This document shows positions 30,372-39,348 of a DNA stretch of 64,000 nucleotides, piece after piece. The stretch's first letter is position 1, and the number at the start of each line of letters is the position of its first letter. The notes beneath the pieces are model-generated. The model ran no database searches. It was given only the letters and a program-made list of their open reading frames with translations, and was not told the DNA's origin. A program made the position numbers and the translations under genes. The DNA lies in the NCBI RefSeq assembly GCF_000380485.1, contig NZ_AQYG01000048.1, positions 124,001 through 188,000 on the forward strand. Reading direction: 5' to 3'. The stretch is from Jongsikchunia kroppenstedtii DSM 45133. GTDB lineage: Bacteria; Actinomycetota; Actinomycetes; Mycobacteriales; Mycobacteriaceae.

Positions 30372-31102
30372 TGCATATCGACGTCGTGACGATCTTCCCG
30401 GACTATTTGAGTCCGATGCGGGAGGCGTTGCTGGGCAAGGCGATCGACCGTGGGCTGATCGAGCTGGCCATACATGATCTGCGCGACTGGACCCACGATG
30501 TGCATCGCGCCGTGGATGATTCGCCGTACGGCGGCGGCCCTGGCATGGTGATGAAGCCGACCGTGTGGGGACCGTGTCTCGACGACGTCTGCCCGGACGA
30601 CGCGCTGCTGATCGTGCCGACACCGGCCGGGATCCCGTTCTCGCAGGTGTTGGCCGAGCAGTGGAGCACCGAGTCGCATCTCGTCTTCGCCTGCGGCCGC
30701 TACGAGGGCATCGACCAGCGGGTCATCGACGACGCGGCACGCCGCGTACGGGTGGTCGAGGTGTCGATCGGCGACTACGTGCTGATCGGCGGCGAGGTCG
30801 CCACGATGGTGATGGTGGAGGCGGTCACCCGGCTGATCGATGGGGTGATCGGCAACGCGCAGTCGCATCAGCAGGACTCGTTCTCGACCGGAAACCGCCT
30901 GTTGGAGGGTCCCAGCTATACCCGTCCCGAGACCTGGCGCGAGTTGTCGGTGCCGCCGGTGCTGCTGTCGGGAAATCATGCGGCGATCGATGCCTGGCGT
31001 CACGAGCAGTCGCTGGAACGCACCCGGGAACGCCGACCTGACCTGCTGGATCGCCCTGACCTGGGGAATTCGGCCCTGGGGAACTCGGGCGGCGGCGACT
31101 AG
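30371..31102 (+). CDS. trmD: tRNA (guanine37-N1)-methyltransferase
   Basis: 243-aa SPOUT methyltransferase making m1G37. It starts [16 protein letters not shown], contains [14 protein letters not shown] and the trefoil-knot SAM site [13 protein letters not shown] followed by [15 protein letters not shown], and has the [10 protein letters not shown] motif. All catalytic regions are intact. It overlaps rimM by one base, so the rpsP-KH-rimM-trmD genes form one operon; rplS follows after 190 nt behind its own leader. Confidence 0.97.
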   Translation: MHIDVVTIFPDYLSPMREALLGKAIDRGLIELAIHDLRDWTHDVHRAVDDSPYGGGPGMVMKPTVWGPCLDDVCPDDALLIVPTPAGIPFSQVLAEQWSTESHLVFACGRYEGIDQRVIDDAARRVRVVEVSIGDYVLIGGEVATMVMVEAVTRLIDGVIGNAQSHQQDSFSTGNRLLEGPSYTRPETWRELSVPPVLLSGNHAAIDAWRHEQSLERTRERRPDLLDRPDLGNSALGNSGGGD

Positions 31103-31154
31103 CGCCGATTTCGTCCAGGCGGGCACCATCTGGCATTATTGAGGGGTTGCCGAC

Positions 31155-31188
31155 GCAGGTTCGGGCGTTTCGCTCGGCCCGCGTCTGC
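31155..31188 (+). promoter_or_regulatory. Structured leader hairpin before rplS
   Basis: The 190-nt gap before rplS holds a hairpin: GCAG plus CGGGC (31155-31166) can pair with GCCCG plus CTGC (31177-31188), with a short internal loop containing G-U pairs. A promoter-like TTCGTC (31110) and CATTAT (31134), 18 nt apart, precede it. L19 genes often have autoregulatory leaders; whether this is one is only inferred. Confidence 0.35.
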
Positions 31189-31292
31189 GCTGTTCCGGGC
31201 ATGAACCAGTCGAGCCCCGATCCGGGTAGCCACTCGGGTCGACGGCCGCTCGGTTCCTCTGCGCCACAGACACCATTGATTGGACCACCGAT

Positions 31293-31634
31293 ATGAACAC
31301 GCTCGACTTCCTCGACAAGCAGTCCCTGCGCGACGACATCCCCGCCTTCGGCCCCGGCGACACGCTCGACGTGCACGTCAAGGTCATCGAGGGCTCCAAG
31401 GAGCGCGTCCAGGTGTTCAAGGGCGTCGTGATCCGTCGCCAGGGCGGCGGCGTGCGCGAGACGTTCACGGTCCGCAAGGTCAGCTTCGGTGTCGGCGTGG
31501 AGCGCACCTTCCCGGTGCACAGCCCGAACATCGCCAAGATCGATGTGCTGACCCGTGGCGACGTCCGCCGCGCGAAGCTGTACTACCTGCGCGATCTGCG
31601 TGGCAAGGCCGCGAAGATCAAGGAAAAGCGCTGA
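31293..31634 (+). CDS. rplS: 50S ribosomal protein L19
   Basis: 113-aa L19, which sits at the 30S-50S interface. Visible blocks are [40 protein letters not shown] and the C-terminal [23 protein letters not shown] region. Length and order match the family. The start ATG lacks a strong ribosome-binding site. lepB follows after 53 nt. Confidence 0.97.
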   Translation: MNTLDFLDKQSLRDDIPAFGPGDTLDVHVKVIEGSKERVQVFKGVVIRRQGGGVRETFTVRKVSFGVGVERTFPVHSPNIAKIDVLTRGDVRRAKLYYLRDLRGKAAKIKEKR

Positions 31635-31687
31635 CACCACGCGCTTGCGGGGCGGGCACGGTCAGCGGCGTCTACTAGGCTTGCTCC

Positions 31688-32650
31688 GTGTCCGACACCC
31701 CGCCCGCCGATGATTCGGCCAATGATCGCAACCCGTTGAATCCGGACCCGCATGGTTCGCACGAGCCCCGCATCCCGGAGGCAGACGACGCGCCCACGCA
31801 GATGTTCGACGCGGATGAGGTGCGCGCCCAGGGTGACCGCTCGATCGGTGGCCAGGCCTACTCCGAGCCCGGCGCGCCCGGCGCCGCTGCCGAGCGTGCG
31901 GTGCCCGCGGCGGTAGCCGGCGACGAGGAGGGCGGCGACAAGCCGTGGCGACTCAAGCGCGACAAGCCGTCGAAGAACCGGTCGCTCCTCCGCGAGGTCG
32001 TGATCATCGTCGTCGTCGTGCTGGCCCTGCTGTGGGTCGGGATGAACTTCGTCGCCCGCCAGTACGTCATCCCGTCGCAGTCGATGGAGAACACCCTGAT
32101 GGGCGGCGACGGCACCAATGATCGCATCGTCATCGACAAGATCGTCTACCGCCTGCACGACCCGCGGCCCGGCGATGTCGTCGTCTTCAAGGCGCCGACG
32201 TCCAGCTGGGACGAGGGCTGGCATTCGCCGCGGTCGTCGAACACGGTGGTGCGCGGCGTCCAGAATGTGTTGTCCTGGTTCGGATTGCAGCCGCCCAACG
32301 AGAACGATCTGGTGAAACGGGTGATCGCGGTCGGCGGGCAGACGGTGCAGTGCACCGCTGCCGACGGGTTGACCGTCAACGGCAAGAAATTGAGCGAGCC
32401 GTACCTGAAGATTCAGCCGTCGCCGCAGGATCCGTGCCTGGGGACGCCGCCGTTCGGCCCGATCACGGTCGCGAAGAACCGGCTGTGGGTGATGGGCGAC
32501 AACCGCACCGATTCCGCCGACTCGCGGTTCCACATGACCGACGAGCTGCAGGGTCAGGTGCCGGTCGATGACGTGCGCGGCAAGGTGCGCTTCATCATGT
32601 ATCCGTTCTCCCGGATCGGCGGCGTGTCCGATCACAACCCGCAGAAATAG
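31688..32650 (+). CDS. lepB: Signal peptidase I
   Basis: 320-aa membrane protease that removes Sec signal peptides. A hydrophilic cytoplasmic head of about 100 residues precedes one membrane helix (VVIIVVVVLALLWVGMNF, about 104-121). Catalytic Ser132 lies in IPSQSMENTL and the general-base Lys210 in NDLVKRVIAVGG; the GDNRTDSADSR box is near the C-terminus. GTG start. The long head is typical of mycobacterial LepB. rnhB follows after 15 nt. Confidence 0.96.
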   Translation: MSDTPPADDSANDRNPLNPDPHGSHEPRIPEADDAPTQMFDADEVRAQGDRSIGGQAYSEPGAPGAAAERAVPAAVAGDEEGGDKPWRLKRDKPSKNRSLLREVVIIVVVVLALLWVGMNFVARQYVIPSQSMENTLMGGDGTNDRIVIDKIVYRLHDPRPGDVVVFKAPTSSWDEGWHSPRSSNTVVRGVQNVLSWFGLQPPNENDLVKRVIAVGGQTVQCTAADGLTVNGKKLSEPYLKIQPSPQDPCLGTPPFGPITVAKNRLWVMGDNRTDSADSRFHMTDELQGQVPVDDVRGKVRFIMYPFSRIGGVSDHNPQK

Positions 32651-32665
32651 CGCGAGGCTCTGCCC

Positions 32666-33391
32666 GTGAGCTGGCCGCCACGCACCACCATTCGCCGCGC
32701 CGCGAGCCTGCGGACGTACGAGTTCGCACTGCACCGGTCGGGTCTGGGGCCGGTCGCCGGCGTCGACGAGGCCGGCCGCGGGCCGTGTGCCGGGCCGCTG
32801 GTGGTGGCCGCCTGCGTGCTCAAGCCGAATCAGCTGGTATCGCTGGCCGACTTGGACGATTCGAAGAAACTCTCCGAGGCGACCCGCGAGCAGTTGTACC
32901 GCGCGGTCACCAAATACGCGGAGAGCTGGAGCGCGGTGGTCATCGAGGCGGACGAGATCGACCGGATCGGCATCCACGTCGCCAATATCGAGGGCATGCG
33001 ACGAGCCGTCGCGGGCCTGTCGGTGCGACCGGGATATGTGCTGTCCGACGGGTTTTCGGTGCCGGGCCTGACGGCGCCGTCGTTGCCGATGATCGGCGGG
33101 GACGGCGCCGCGGCCTGCATCGCCGCGGCCAGCATCATCGCGAAGGTCACGCGCGACCGGATCATGGTGGAGATGGATACTCGACTGCCCGGGTACGGGT
33201 TCGCCGGGCACAAGGGCTACAACACGGCCGAGCACCTGGCCGCGCTCGACGAGCTCGGCCCGTCGGCCGAGCATCGGATGTCCTGGCGCCCGGTCCGGGA
33301 ACGGGCGGGTCGGGCGCGGCTCCGGGATGTCGGGGTGCACACTGGAGCGACGGACCGGATCGGATCGACGAAGGAGAGGGCGTCAGCGTGA
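32666..33391 (+). CDS. rnhB: Ribonuclease HII
   Basis: 241-aa enzyme that removes ribonucleotides from DNA. The catalytic acidic motif [14 protein letters not shown] has Asp34 and Glu35, LDDSKKLS follows, the third acidic region reads [11 protein letters not shown], and [10 protein letters not shown] is present. Start GTG 32666. The C-terminal tail after about residue 200 is family-variable, and the stop codon lies at the left edge of a dispersed repeat. Confidence 0.95.
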   Translation: MSWPPRTTIRRAASLRTYEFALHRSGLGPVAGVDEAGRGPCAGPLVVAACVLKPNQLVSLADLDDSKKLSEATREQLYRAVTKYAESWSAVVIEADEIDRIGIHVANIEGMRRAVAGLSVRPGYVLSDGFSVPGLTAPSLPMIGGDGAAACIAAASIIAKVTRDRIMVEMDTRLPGYGFAGHKGYNTAEHLAALDELGPSAEHRMSWRPVRERAGRARLRDVGVHTGATDRIGSTKERASA

Positions 33392-33473
33392 GCGAGCGCG
33401 AGCGGGCGAACCGTTTAGCACAGGGCGCGTGTGCCGCATGCGCGCACGGAGCGAAGCGAGTATGTGCATGAGC
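33388..33473 (+). repeat. Dispersed repeat copy B, before the DUF2469 gene
   Basis: Matches 714-795 (minus strand) from GTGAGC to ATGAGC, with the exact core CACGGAGCGAAGCGAGTA and scattered differences elsewhere. It fills the gap between rnhB and the DUF2469 gene: the left end includes the rnhB stop and the right end supplies the ATG-AGC start codons of the next gene. Confidence 0.75.
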
Positions 33474-33785
33474 GCCGAAGATCTCGAGAAGTACGAGACC
33501 GAGATGGAGCTGTCGCTCTACCGCGAGTACAAAGACGTCGTCGGCCAGTTCACCTACGTGGTCGAGACGGAACGACGCTTCTATCTGGCCAACTCGGTCG
33601 ACCTGGTGCCGCGCAACACCGATGGCGAGATCTACTTCGAGCTGCGGATGTCGGACGCCTGGGTGTGGGACATGTATCGCCCGGCCCGCTTCGTCAAGCA
33701 GGTGCGCGTGCTGACGTTCAAGGACGTCAATATCGAAGAGCTCGAGAAGCAGGATCTGAAGCTACCCGAAAACGGCCCCTTCTAA
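33468..33785 (+). CDS. DUF2469 protein (Rv2901c-like)
   Basis: 105-aa highly conserved actinobacterial protein of unknown function. It starts MSAEDLEKYETEMELSLY and continues EYKDVVGQFTYVVETERRFY and ELRMSDAWVWDMYRPARFV, the family's invariant segments. Start at 33468 matches the M. tuberculosis protein; an in-frame frame back to 33327 is repeat-encoded. It always sits near rnhB and yraN. A large inverted repeat follows. Confidence 0.93.
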   Translation: MSAEDLEKYETEMELSLYREYKDVVGQFTYVVETERRFYLANSVDLVPRNTDGEIYFELRMSDAWVWDMYRPARFVKQVRVLTFKDVNIEELEKQDLKLPENGPF

Positions 33786-33787
33786 CG

Positions 33788-33898
33788 CTGGCTGGCGCCA
33801 GCTGAACGACCGGCTGCGTTATGACGGAGGCCCGCAAGGGAAAGCGCCTTCGCGGACCTCCGCCAACCTTGCCGCTCGTCCAGCTGATCACCAGCCAG
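33788..33898 (+). terminator. Two-tier inverted repeat after the DUF2469 gene
   Basis: The outer arms CTGGCTGGCGCCAGCTG.. (33788-33809) and ..CAGCTGATCACCAGCCAG (33876-33898) pair over about 19 of 22 positions. The inner arms GGAGGCCCGCAAGG (33826-33839) and CCTTCGCGGACCTCC (33847-33861) form a second stem with a short loop. It begins 3 nt after the stop codon, suggesting a strong terminator for the rplS-lepB-rnhB-DUF2469 unit. Confidence 0.6.
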
Positions 33899-34053
33899 CC
33901 CTGTCGCCGGCGGCGGCGTCGAACACGGTGTTTGTGGCTGAATAGCGTGTCGTAGTACCGATTTCGCGACTGTGGGTTGGCGCGCTGTCGGCAGTTGTCC
34001 ACAGCGCCGGGATCAAGCGGGCACGGCCGCGTCGGCCGCGGCACGCTTGCGGC

Positions 34054-34425
34054 ATGAGAGATGCACCGCTGACCCGCCAGCAGGTCGGGAAGGCCGGCGA
34101 AGATGTCGCAGCGACGTTGCTGGAGTCGCTGGGATACGTGCTGCTGCAGCGCAACTGGCGCAGCAGGTACGGTGAGCTCGACATCATCGCTGCCGACGGC
34201 GACGAGCTGGTCATCGTCGAGGTCAAGACCCGGACCGGGCTGATGACGGGCAATCCCGCCGAGGCCGTCACGCCGATCAAGTACGCCCGCATGCGTCAGC
34301 TCGCCGGCCAGTGGTTGCTGGAGCAGGAGCGGCGCTGGCCGATCATCCGGTTCGATGTGGTGGCGGTACATCTTTCGGGGCAACACCGGGAGCCGGAGAT
34401 CCGGCACTATCGCGGGATCTTCTGA
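34054..34425 (+). CDS. YraN family (UPF0102) protein
   Basis: 123-aa protein with a PD-(D/E)xK nuclease-like core: GEDVAATLLESLGYVLLQRNWR, then GELDIIAADGDELVIVEVKTR, which supplies the E, D and ExK residues. The family is found with yifB and dprA and is thought to act on DNA or Holliday structures, unproven. The stop overlaps the yifB start by one base. Confidence 0.92.
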   Translation: MRDAPLTRQQVGKAGEDVAATLLESLGYVLLQRNWRSRYGELDIIAADGDELVIVEVKTRTGLMTGNPAEAVTPIKYARMRQLAGQWLLEQERRWPIIRFDVVAVHLSGQHREPEIRHYRGIF

Positions 34426-35936
34426 TGAAGCTGGGGCAGACGAAGACCGCGGTGCTGTCCGGCGCGGCGTCCGAGATCATCGAGGTGCAGGCGGACATCG
34501 GGCAGGGGCTTCCCGGTGTGCACATGACCGGCCGGGTCGACGCGGTGATGAAGGAAGCCCGCGATCGGATCAGGGCGGCGATCACCAACTCGAAACGTCC
34601 GTGGCCGCAGGGACGCATCATCCTCGGGCTGGCTCCAGCAGACATGCCGAAGACCGGCTCGGGGTGCGATCTCGCTTTGGCCGTGGCGGTCATGGCGGCC
34701 GAGGGAAAGGTGTCGGCGCGGCACCTCGGACACACGCTGTTCCTCGGCGAGCTGTCGCTGGACGGCCGGCTGCGCCCGGTGCGCGGCGTGCTGCCGGCCG
34801 TCGTCGCGGCGAAGAACCGGGGCCTCACACATGTCGTCGTCCCAGTCGAGAACGTCCGGGAGGCGGCCCTGGTGCCCGGGATGGATGTCGGCGGTGCCGC
34901 CGATCTGGTGTCGGTGCTCGATTGGCTTGACGGGCACCGGATTCTGGACAACGTCGGGCCGGCGACGAACAGCACGGATATGCCGGCAATGACCGACCTC
35001 GCGGATGTGGTGGGGCAGGACGAGGCGCGGTATGCGCTCGAGATCGCGGCCGCGGGAGCCCATCATCTGTTGCTGACCGGCCCGCCGGGTGTGGGCAAGA
35101 CGATGTTGGCCAAGCGATTGCCGGGAATCCTGCCGCCGCTGAGCGAGTCGGAGGCGTTGGAGGTCACCACGATTCATTCGATCGCCGGGACCCTGAGCGA
35201 ACACGATCCGCTGATCGACCGGGCGCCGTTCATCGCGCCGCATCACAGCACCAGCGTCGCTGCGCTCACGGGCGGTGGCTCGCCGATGCCGCGACCGGGC
35301 GCCGCCAGCCGGGCGCACCGTGGCGTGCTGTTCCTCGACGAATGCGCCGAGCTGGGTCCGAAAGTGCTTGAGTCACTGCGCACCCCGCTGGAGGATGGCA
35401 GCATCCGCGTGCTCCGGGTCGGCGGCTTCGTGGCGTTCCCCGCCCGCTTTCAGCTGGTACTCGCGGCGAATCCGTGTCCCTGCGCCCCGGCCAACGACGC
35501 GGACTGCGTGTGCAGCCCGACCGTGCGGCGCAGATATCTGGGCAAGCTGTCGGGGCCGTTGATGGATCGGGTCGATATCCGGGTCCGCATGGATCCGCCC
35601 GGAGTGGCCGCGCTGTCGTCGGAGGAGCCCGAACCCAGCGCGGCCGTGCGGAAACGGGTGCTCGACGCGCGGTCGGCGGCCCGCGAGCGGTGGGCCGAAT
35701 ACGGCTGGCAGACGAATTCGGAGGTGCCGGGTCCGGCGTTGCGGCGGCGGTTCAAGCTGCCGCCCACGGTGGTCCGGCCGGTGGAGCTGTTTCTGCGCGA
35801 TGGGCGGATCACCACGCGCGGGGCCGATCGGGCATTGAGATTGGCGTGGACGCTCAGCGATCTCCGCGGCGCGGACACTCCGTCGGAAACCGATGTGGCG
35901 CAGGCGTTGATGTTCCGTGATCGGGGGTACGGGTAG
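34425..35936 (+). CDS. YifB/ComM-family Mg-chelatase-like AAA+ ATPase
   Basis: 503-aa protein with an N-terminal Lon-protease-like fold (VEIQADIGQGLPGVHMTG-type block), Walker A GPPGVGKTMLAKRLPG (about residue 217), Walker B VLFLDECAELG, sensor AANPCPC with a Cys-rich loop, and a C-terminal Mg-chelatase domain. In Gammaproteobacteria ComM is a branch-migration helicase in transformation; here it sits between yraN and dprA, which suggests a DNA-processing role. It overlaps both neighbours by one base. Confidence 0.93.
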   Translation: MKLGQTKTAVLSGAASEIIEVQADIGQGLPGVHMTGRVDAVMKEARDRIRAAITNSKRPWPQGRIILGLAPADMPKTGSGCDLALAVAVMAAEGKVSARHLGHTLFLGELSLDGRLRPVRGVLPAVVAAKNRGLTHVVVPVENVREAALVPGMDVGGAADLVSVLDWLDGHRILDNVGPATNSTDMPAMTDLADVVGQDEARYALEIAAAGAHHLLLTGPPGVGKTMLAKRLPGILPPLSESEALEVTTIHSIAGTLSEHDPLIDRAPFIAPHHSTSVAALTGGGSPMPRPGAASRAHRGVLFLDECAELGPKVLESLRTPLEDGSIRVLRVGGFVAFPARFQLVLAANPCPCAPANDADCVCSPTVRRRYLGKLSGPLMDRVDIRVRMDPPGVAALSSEEPEPSAAVRKRVLDARSAARERWAEYGWQTNSEVPGPALRRRFKLPPTVVRPVELFLRDGRITTRGADRALRLAWTLSDLRGADTPSETDVAQALMFRDRGYG

Positions 35937-37051
35937 TGGACGAGCGAGAGCTGCGAGCGTGGGCGTACCTGTCGCGGGTCGCGGAGCCGCCGAATCGGGC
36001 GCTGGCGGAACTGGTCGCCGAACTGGGTGCGGTGGAAGCCGCGGAGGCGGTCCGAAAGCGACTGGTGCCTGAACGATTTCGAGCGGTTCTGCGCGCCACC
36101 GAGGCCCGTGCCGACAACGACCGCGCAGCCATCGACCTGGAGGAGGCCGCGCGGGTCGGCGCCCGGCTGATGACCCCGGACGATCCGGAGTGGCCGGCCT
36201 GGCGCATGCTGCCGCTGGATTCGCTCGATGAGCCGGCGGCCCCGCTTGTGCTGTGGGTGCGGGGCGCCGGTGGTCTGGACACGTTGGCGGACAAGGCGAT
36301 CTCGGTTGTCGGTTCGCGTGCCGCATCGGGATACGGCGAGCACATCACGGGCCGACTGGCCGCGGATCTGGTCGGCGGCGGATGGACGGTGGTCTCGGGT
36401 GGCGCGTATGGGGTGGACGGTGCGGCCCATCGAGCCGCGCTGGCCGCCGACGGCTCGACGGTCGCGGTACTCGCGTGCGGCATCGACCGGCACTACCCGG
36501 CCGGGCACGACCGGCTGCTCACGGAGATCGCGCGGACCGGCCTGCTGGTGTCGGAATATCCGCCGGGCGTGTCACCCGCCAAGCACCGATTCCTCACGCG
36601 GAACCGGCTGGTGGCCGCGCTGGGGCGGGCGGTGATCGTGACCGAGGCCGGCGCGCGGAGCGGAGCGGCGAATACGGCGATGTGGGCCCGGCGAATCGGG
36701 GTGCCCGTCGGTGCCTATCCGGGGCCGGTCAATTCGGCGATGTCCGTCGGATGTCACCGAATGATCCGCGCCGACGATGCGCACCTGGTCACCGACGCGG
36801 CCACAGTGGTCGAGCTGGCGGGTCCGATCGGCGAGCTCGCGTTGATCGACCCGAGTCCGCGTCGACCAACCGATCAGCTCACGATCGAGCAGCTGAAGGT
36901 GTACGACGCACTGCCGACTGTGGGCGACCGGGCGGTCGCTGAGATCGCGGTGGATAGCGGACTGCCGATCGGAGACGTGCGTGCTGCGCTCGCCGCGATG
37001 GATGTCGCGGGTCTGGTGCGCTCCGACGGAGCGCTGTGGCGGTTGGTCTGA
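35936..37051 (+). CDS. dprA: DNA-processing protein DprA
   Basis: 371-aa protein loading RecA on incoming single-stranded DNA. It has a SAM-like N-terminus, a Rossmann fold with VVGSRAASGYGEHIT, the GGAYGVDGAAHRAAL helix, the EYPPGVSPAKHRFLTRNRL segment and EAGARSGAANTAMWA, then a C-terminal winged helix (TIEQLKVYDALP). GTG start overlaps yifB by one base. Natural transformation is not established for this group, so its cellular use is inferred. Confidence 0.95.
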   Translation: MDERELRAWAYLSRVAEPPNRALAELVAELGAVEAAEAVRKRLVPERFRAVLRATEARADNDRAAIDLEEAARVGARLMTPDDPEWPAWRMLPLDSLDEPAAPLVLWVRGAGGLDTLADKAISVVGSRAASGYGEHITGRLAADLVGGGWTVVSGGAYGVDGAAHRAALAADGSTVAVLACGIDRHYPAGHDRLLTEIARTGLLVSEYPPGVSPAKHRFLTRNRLVAALGRAVIVTEAGARSGAANTAMWARRIGVPVGAYPGPVNSAMSVGCHRMIRADDAHLVTDAATVVELAGPIGELALIDPSPRRPTDQLTIEQLKVYDALPTVGDRAVAEIAVDSGLPIGDVRAALAAMDVAGLVRSDGALWRLV

Positions 37052-37058
37052 CGGTTCA

Positions 37059-37463
37059 GTGTGCCGTCGCGACGATCAGGATTGGTGGGTCGTCGTCGTA
37101 GCGGTCGTCGGTCTGCTGCTTCTCCTGGGGCTGCTCGTGCGCATGGTCGTGCGGGGCGCGAACTTGTTTCGCCTCCTGAATCTCCTGATGACGGTGGTCG
37201 TCGCCTTCGCGTTGGGCTTCTATGCGGTGGCGGTCAACACGTCGGGACAATTCGTGGGAATCCGTACACGCGTCGACAGCTTCTACTTCGTTCTCACGAC
37301 GATGACCACCACCGGGTACGGCGATATACACGCGACCGGCCAGCTCGCCCGGATACTGGTATCGCTGGCGTTCATCTTCGATGTGATCTTTCTAGGATTG
37401 CTGGGTGCCGAGCTGACCAACCGGGTTCGACGCCAGAGCGAGCGAACCAAGGCGCCGTCGTGA
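37059..37463 (+). CDS. Small K+-channel-like membrane protein
   Basis: 134-aa protein with three hydrophobic segments (VVVVAVVGLLLLLGLLVRM, about residues 10-29; LLNLLMTVVVAFALGFYAVAV; ILVSLAFIFDVIFLGLLGA) and the pore motif TMTTTGYGDIHATGQ, which holds the K+ selectivity filter TGYGD. It matches the Ion_trans_2 type without an RCK or cyclic-nucleotide domain. GTG 37059 is 7 nt after dprA, so the two may be co-transcribed. The extra N-terminal helix is unusual for the minimal two-helix type. It is absent from the M. tuberculosis block. Confidence 0.85.
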   Translation: MCRRDDQDWWVVVVAVVGLLLLLGLLVRMVVRGANLFRLLNLLMTVVVAFALGFYAVAVNTSGQFVGIRTRVDSFYFVLTTMTTTGYGDIHATGQLARILVSLAFIFDVIFLGLLGAELTNRVRRQSERTKAPS

Positions 37464-37498
37464 ACGGCGCGGCAACGGCTGCGTGGACACGACGCCCA

Positions 37499-37517
37499 AG
37501 TAAGGGTCACCTTATTT
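37499..37517 (+). promoter_or_regulatory. IdeR/DtxR-type iron box
   Basis: The palindrome TAAGGGTCACCTTA (37501-37514) lies inside AT-rich flanks. It fits the partly symmetrical 19-bp IdeR box (TTAGGTTAGCCTAACCTAA type) with some mismatches. It is 17 nt before the siderophore-interacting protein start codon, so Fe2+-IdeR would repress this gene. Confidence 0.65.
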
Positions 37518-37533
37518 TCGGTATGGTGGAGCG

Positions 37534-38334
37534 ATGGCGAGAAAGCTGAACACAATGACGGTGCAGCGCAGCAAGCGGCTCACCGATCACATGGTCCGGG
37601 TGTTTCTGGGTGGTGCGGGTTTCGATGAACTCGAACTGACCGAGGACACCGATATGTACGTCAAGCTGGTCTTCGGAGATCCGGAGCCGGCCGACGGTCG
37701 ACCCACACTGCGGACGTATACGATCCGGGCCGTCGACCGCGAAAAGAAGGAAATAGCACTGGATTTCGTGGTCCACGGCGATGCCGGGCTGGCCGGGCCC
37801 TGGGCGCGGTCGGTGCAACCCGGCGAGGAGGTGCGGTTCTTGGGGCCGGGCAGCGGTTATCGCCCCAACCCGGAGGTCGACTGGCATCTGCTGGCCTGCG
37901 ACGAGGCAGGCCTACCCGCGGTCGCCGCGGCGCTGGCCGGTATGCCCGCGGACGCCAAGGGGACGGCCTTCATCGAGGTCGCGGGTCCGGCCGACGAACT
38001 GCCCCTCGACGCGCCCGCCGGCATCGACGTCACCTGGATCCACCGCGGAGTCGCATCGGACGAGCTGACCGACGACAACGCCGGCGACAACGCGCCGCTG
38101 GTCACGGCCGTTCGGGCCGCGGAGTGGCCCGCAGGCCGCCCGCAGGTCTTCATTCATGGCGAGGCCGCCGCGGTGATGCACAATCTGCGTCGCTATGTCC
38201 GCAAGGATCGGGGCGTCCCCGCCGCGGACGCGTCGATCTCCGGCTACTGGCGGCGCGGTCGCACCGAGGAGGGTTTCCGGGAGTGGAAGGCCGACCTCCG
38301 CGAGGCCGAAGCGGCTGCCGGAAGCGCCCTCTGA
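37534..38334 (+). CDS. viuB: Siderophore-interacting protein (ViuB-type ferric reductase)
   Basis: 266-aa flavoprotein that reduces ferric siderophores in the cytosol. It shows RPTLRTYTIRAVDREKK (FAD-binding RxYT), GDAGLAGPWA, and the C-terminal FIHGEAAAVMHNLRRYV plus GYWRRGRTEEGFREWK, all typical of the SIP family. An iron box lies just upstream. It corresponds to Rv2895c in M. tuberculosis, also between dprA and xerC. Confidence 0.92.
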   Translation: MARKLNTMTVQRSKRLTDHMVRVFLGGAGFDELELTEDTDMYVKLVFGDPEPADGRPTLRTYTIRAVDREKKEIALDFVVHGDAGLAGPWARSVQPGEEVRFLGPGSGYRPNPEVDWHLLACDEAGLPAVAAALAGMPADAKGTAFIEVAGPADELPLDAPAGIDVTWIHRGVASDELTDDNAGDNAPLVTAVRAAEWPAGRPQVFIHGEAAAVMHNLRRYVRKDRGVPAADASISGYWRRGRTEEGFREWKADLREAEAAAGSAL

Positions 38335-38406
38335 CGTCGGCGATTCCGAAGACAACGATCGCGACTCGATCCGGTGTGGCGGCTTGGTCGTCCGCGGCCG
38401 GCGTGG

Positions 38407-39348
38407 ATGACTGAGAGCATGCCGTCGTCCGCCGAATCGGAGTCGGTGCCGGTCATCGACCGGTACGCCGATTATCTGCGCCTGGAGCAGGGCCGCAGCC
38501 CGCACACCGTGCGGGCCTACACCGGCGACATCCGCAGCTTGATCACGTACGCGGGGGCCCGGGGGATCGCGGTGGCGGCGCTCGATCTGGCGACGCTGCG
38601 CGGTTGGCTGGCCGCACAATCGGCGCGCGGCGCCGCGCGGACCTCGATAGCGCGGCAGGTGTCGTCGGCGAAGTCATTCACCGGGTGGGCGACGCGCGAA
38701 GGAATCCTTGCGGTCGACGTCGGGGTCCGGCTGCAGGCGCCGAAGGCGCATCGCACGCTGCCTACCGTCCTCGACCAATCACAGGCCGCGAAGGCGTTGA
38801 GCCCCCGCAACCCGGCCCAGACGGATCGCGATCCGGACGACCCGGTCGCGATCCGTGATCGGCTGATCGTGGAACTGCTGTACGCCACGGGAATTCGTGT
38901 GGGGGAGTTGTGCGGCCTCGACATCGGCGATGTCGACTCCGGCCGAAACGTGGTGCGCGTCATCGGCAAGGGCGACAAGGAGCGCGTCGTGCCGTTCGGT
39001 GCGCCGGCCGCGGAGGCGATCACGCGGTGGCTGCGCGAGGGCCGTCCGGCACTGGCCACCGCGGCCAGCGGTCGGGCGTTGCTGCTCGGGGCGCGCGGCG
39101 GACGTCTCGACCAGCGGATGGCGCGCACCGTCGTGCACCGCACCCTGCAGGCCGACCCGAACCTGCCGGATCTGGCGCCGCACGGGTTACGCCACAGCGC
39201 CGCAACGCATCTGCTGGAAGGCGGGGCGGATCTTCGGGTGGTGCAGGAGCTGCTCGGTCACGCGTCGCTCGCCACCACCCAGCTGTACACCCACGTCAGC
39301 GTGGAGCGCCTACGGAAAGTGCATGAGCAGGCGCATCCGCGCGCGTGA
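38407..39348 (+). CDS. xerC: Tyrosine recombinase XerC
   Basis: 313-aa recombinase resolving chromosome dimers at dif. N-terminal SAM-like domain [15 protein letters not shown]; catalytic residues are all visible: Arg in [13 protein letters not shown], Lys in [18 protein letters not shown], the second His in LGHASLATT, and Tyr in QLYTHVS. ATG 38407 is chosen over the frame back to 38374. Its 3' end overlaps the convergent dapA-like gene by 53 nt. Confidence 0.95.
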   Translation: MTESMPSSAESESVPVIDRYADYLRLEQGRSPHTVRAYTGDIRSLITYAGARGIAVAALDLATLRGWLAAQSARGAARTSIARQVSSAKSFTGWATREGILAVDVGVRLQAPKAHRTLPTVLDQSQAAKALSPRNPAQTDRDPDDPVAIRDRLIVELLYATGIRVGELCGLDIGDVDSGRNVVRVIGKGDKERVVPFGAPAAEAITRWLREGRPALATAASGRALLLGARGGRLDQRMARTVVHRTLQADPNLPDLAPHGLRHSAATHLLEGGADLRVVQELLGHASLATTQLYTHVSVERLRKVHEQAHPRA

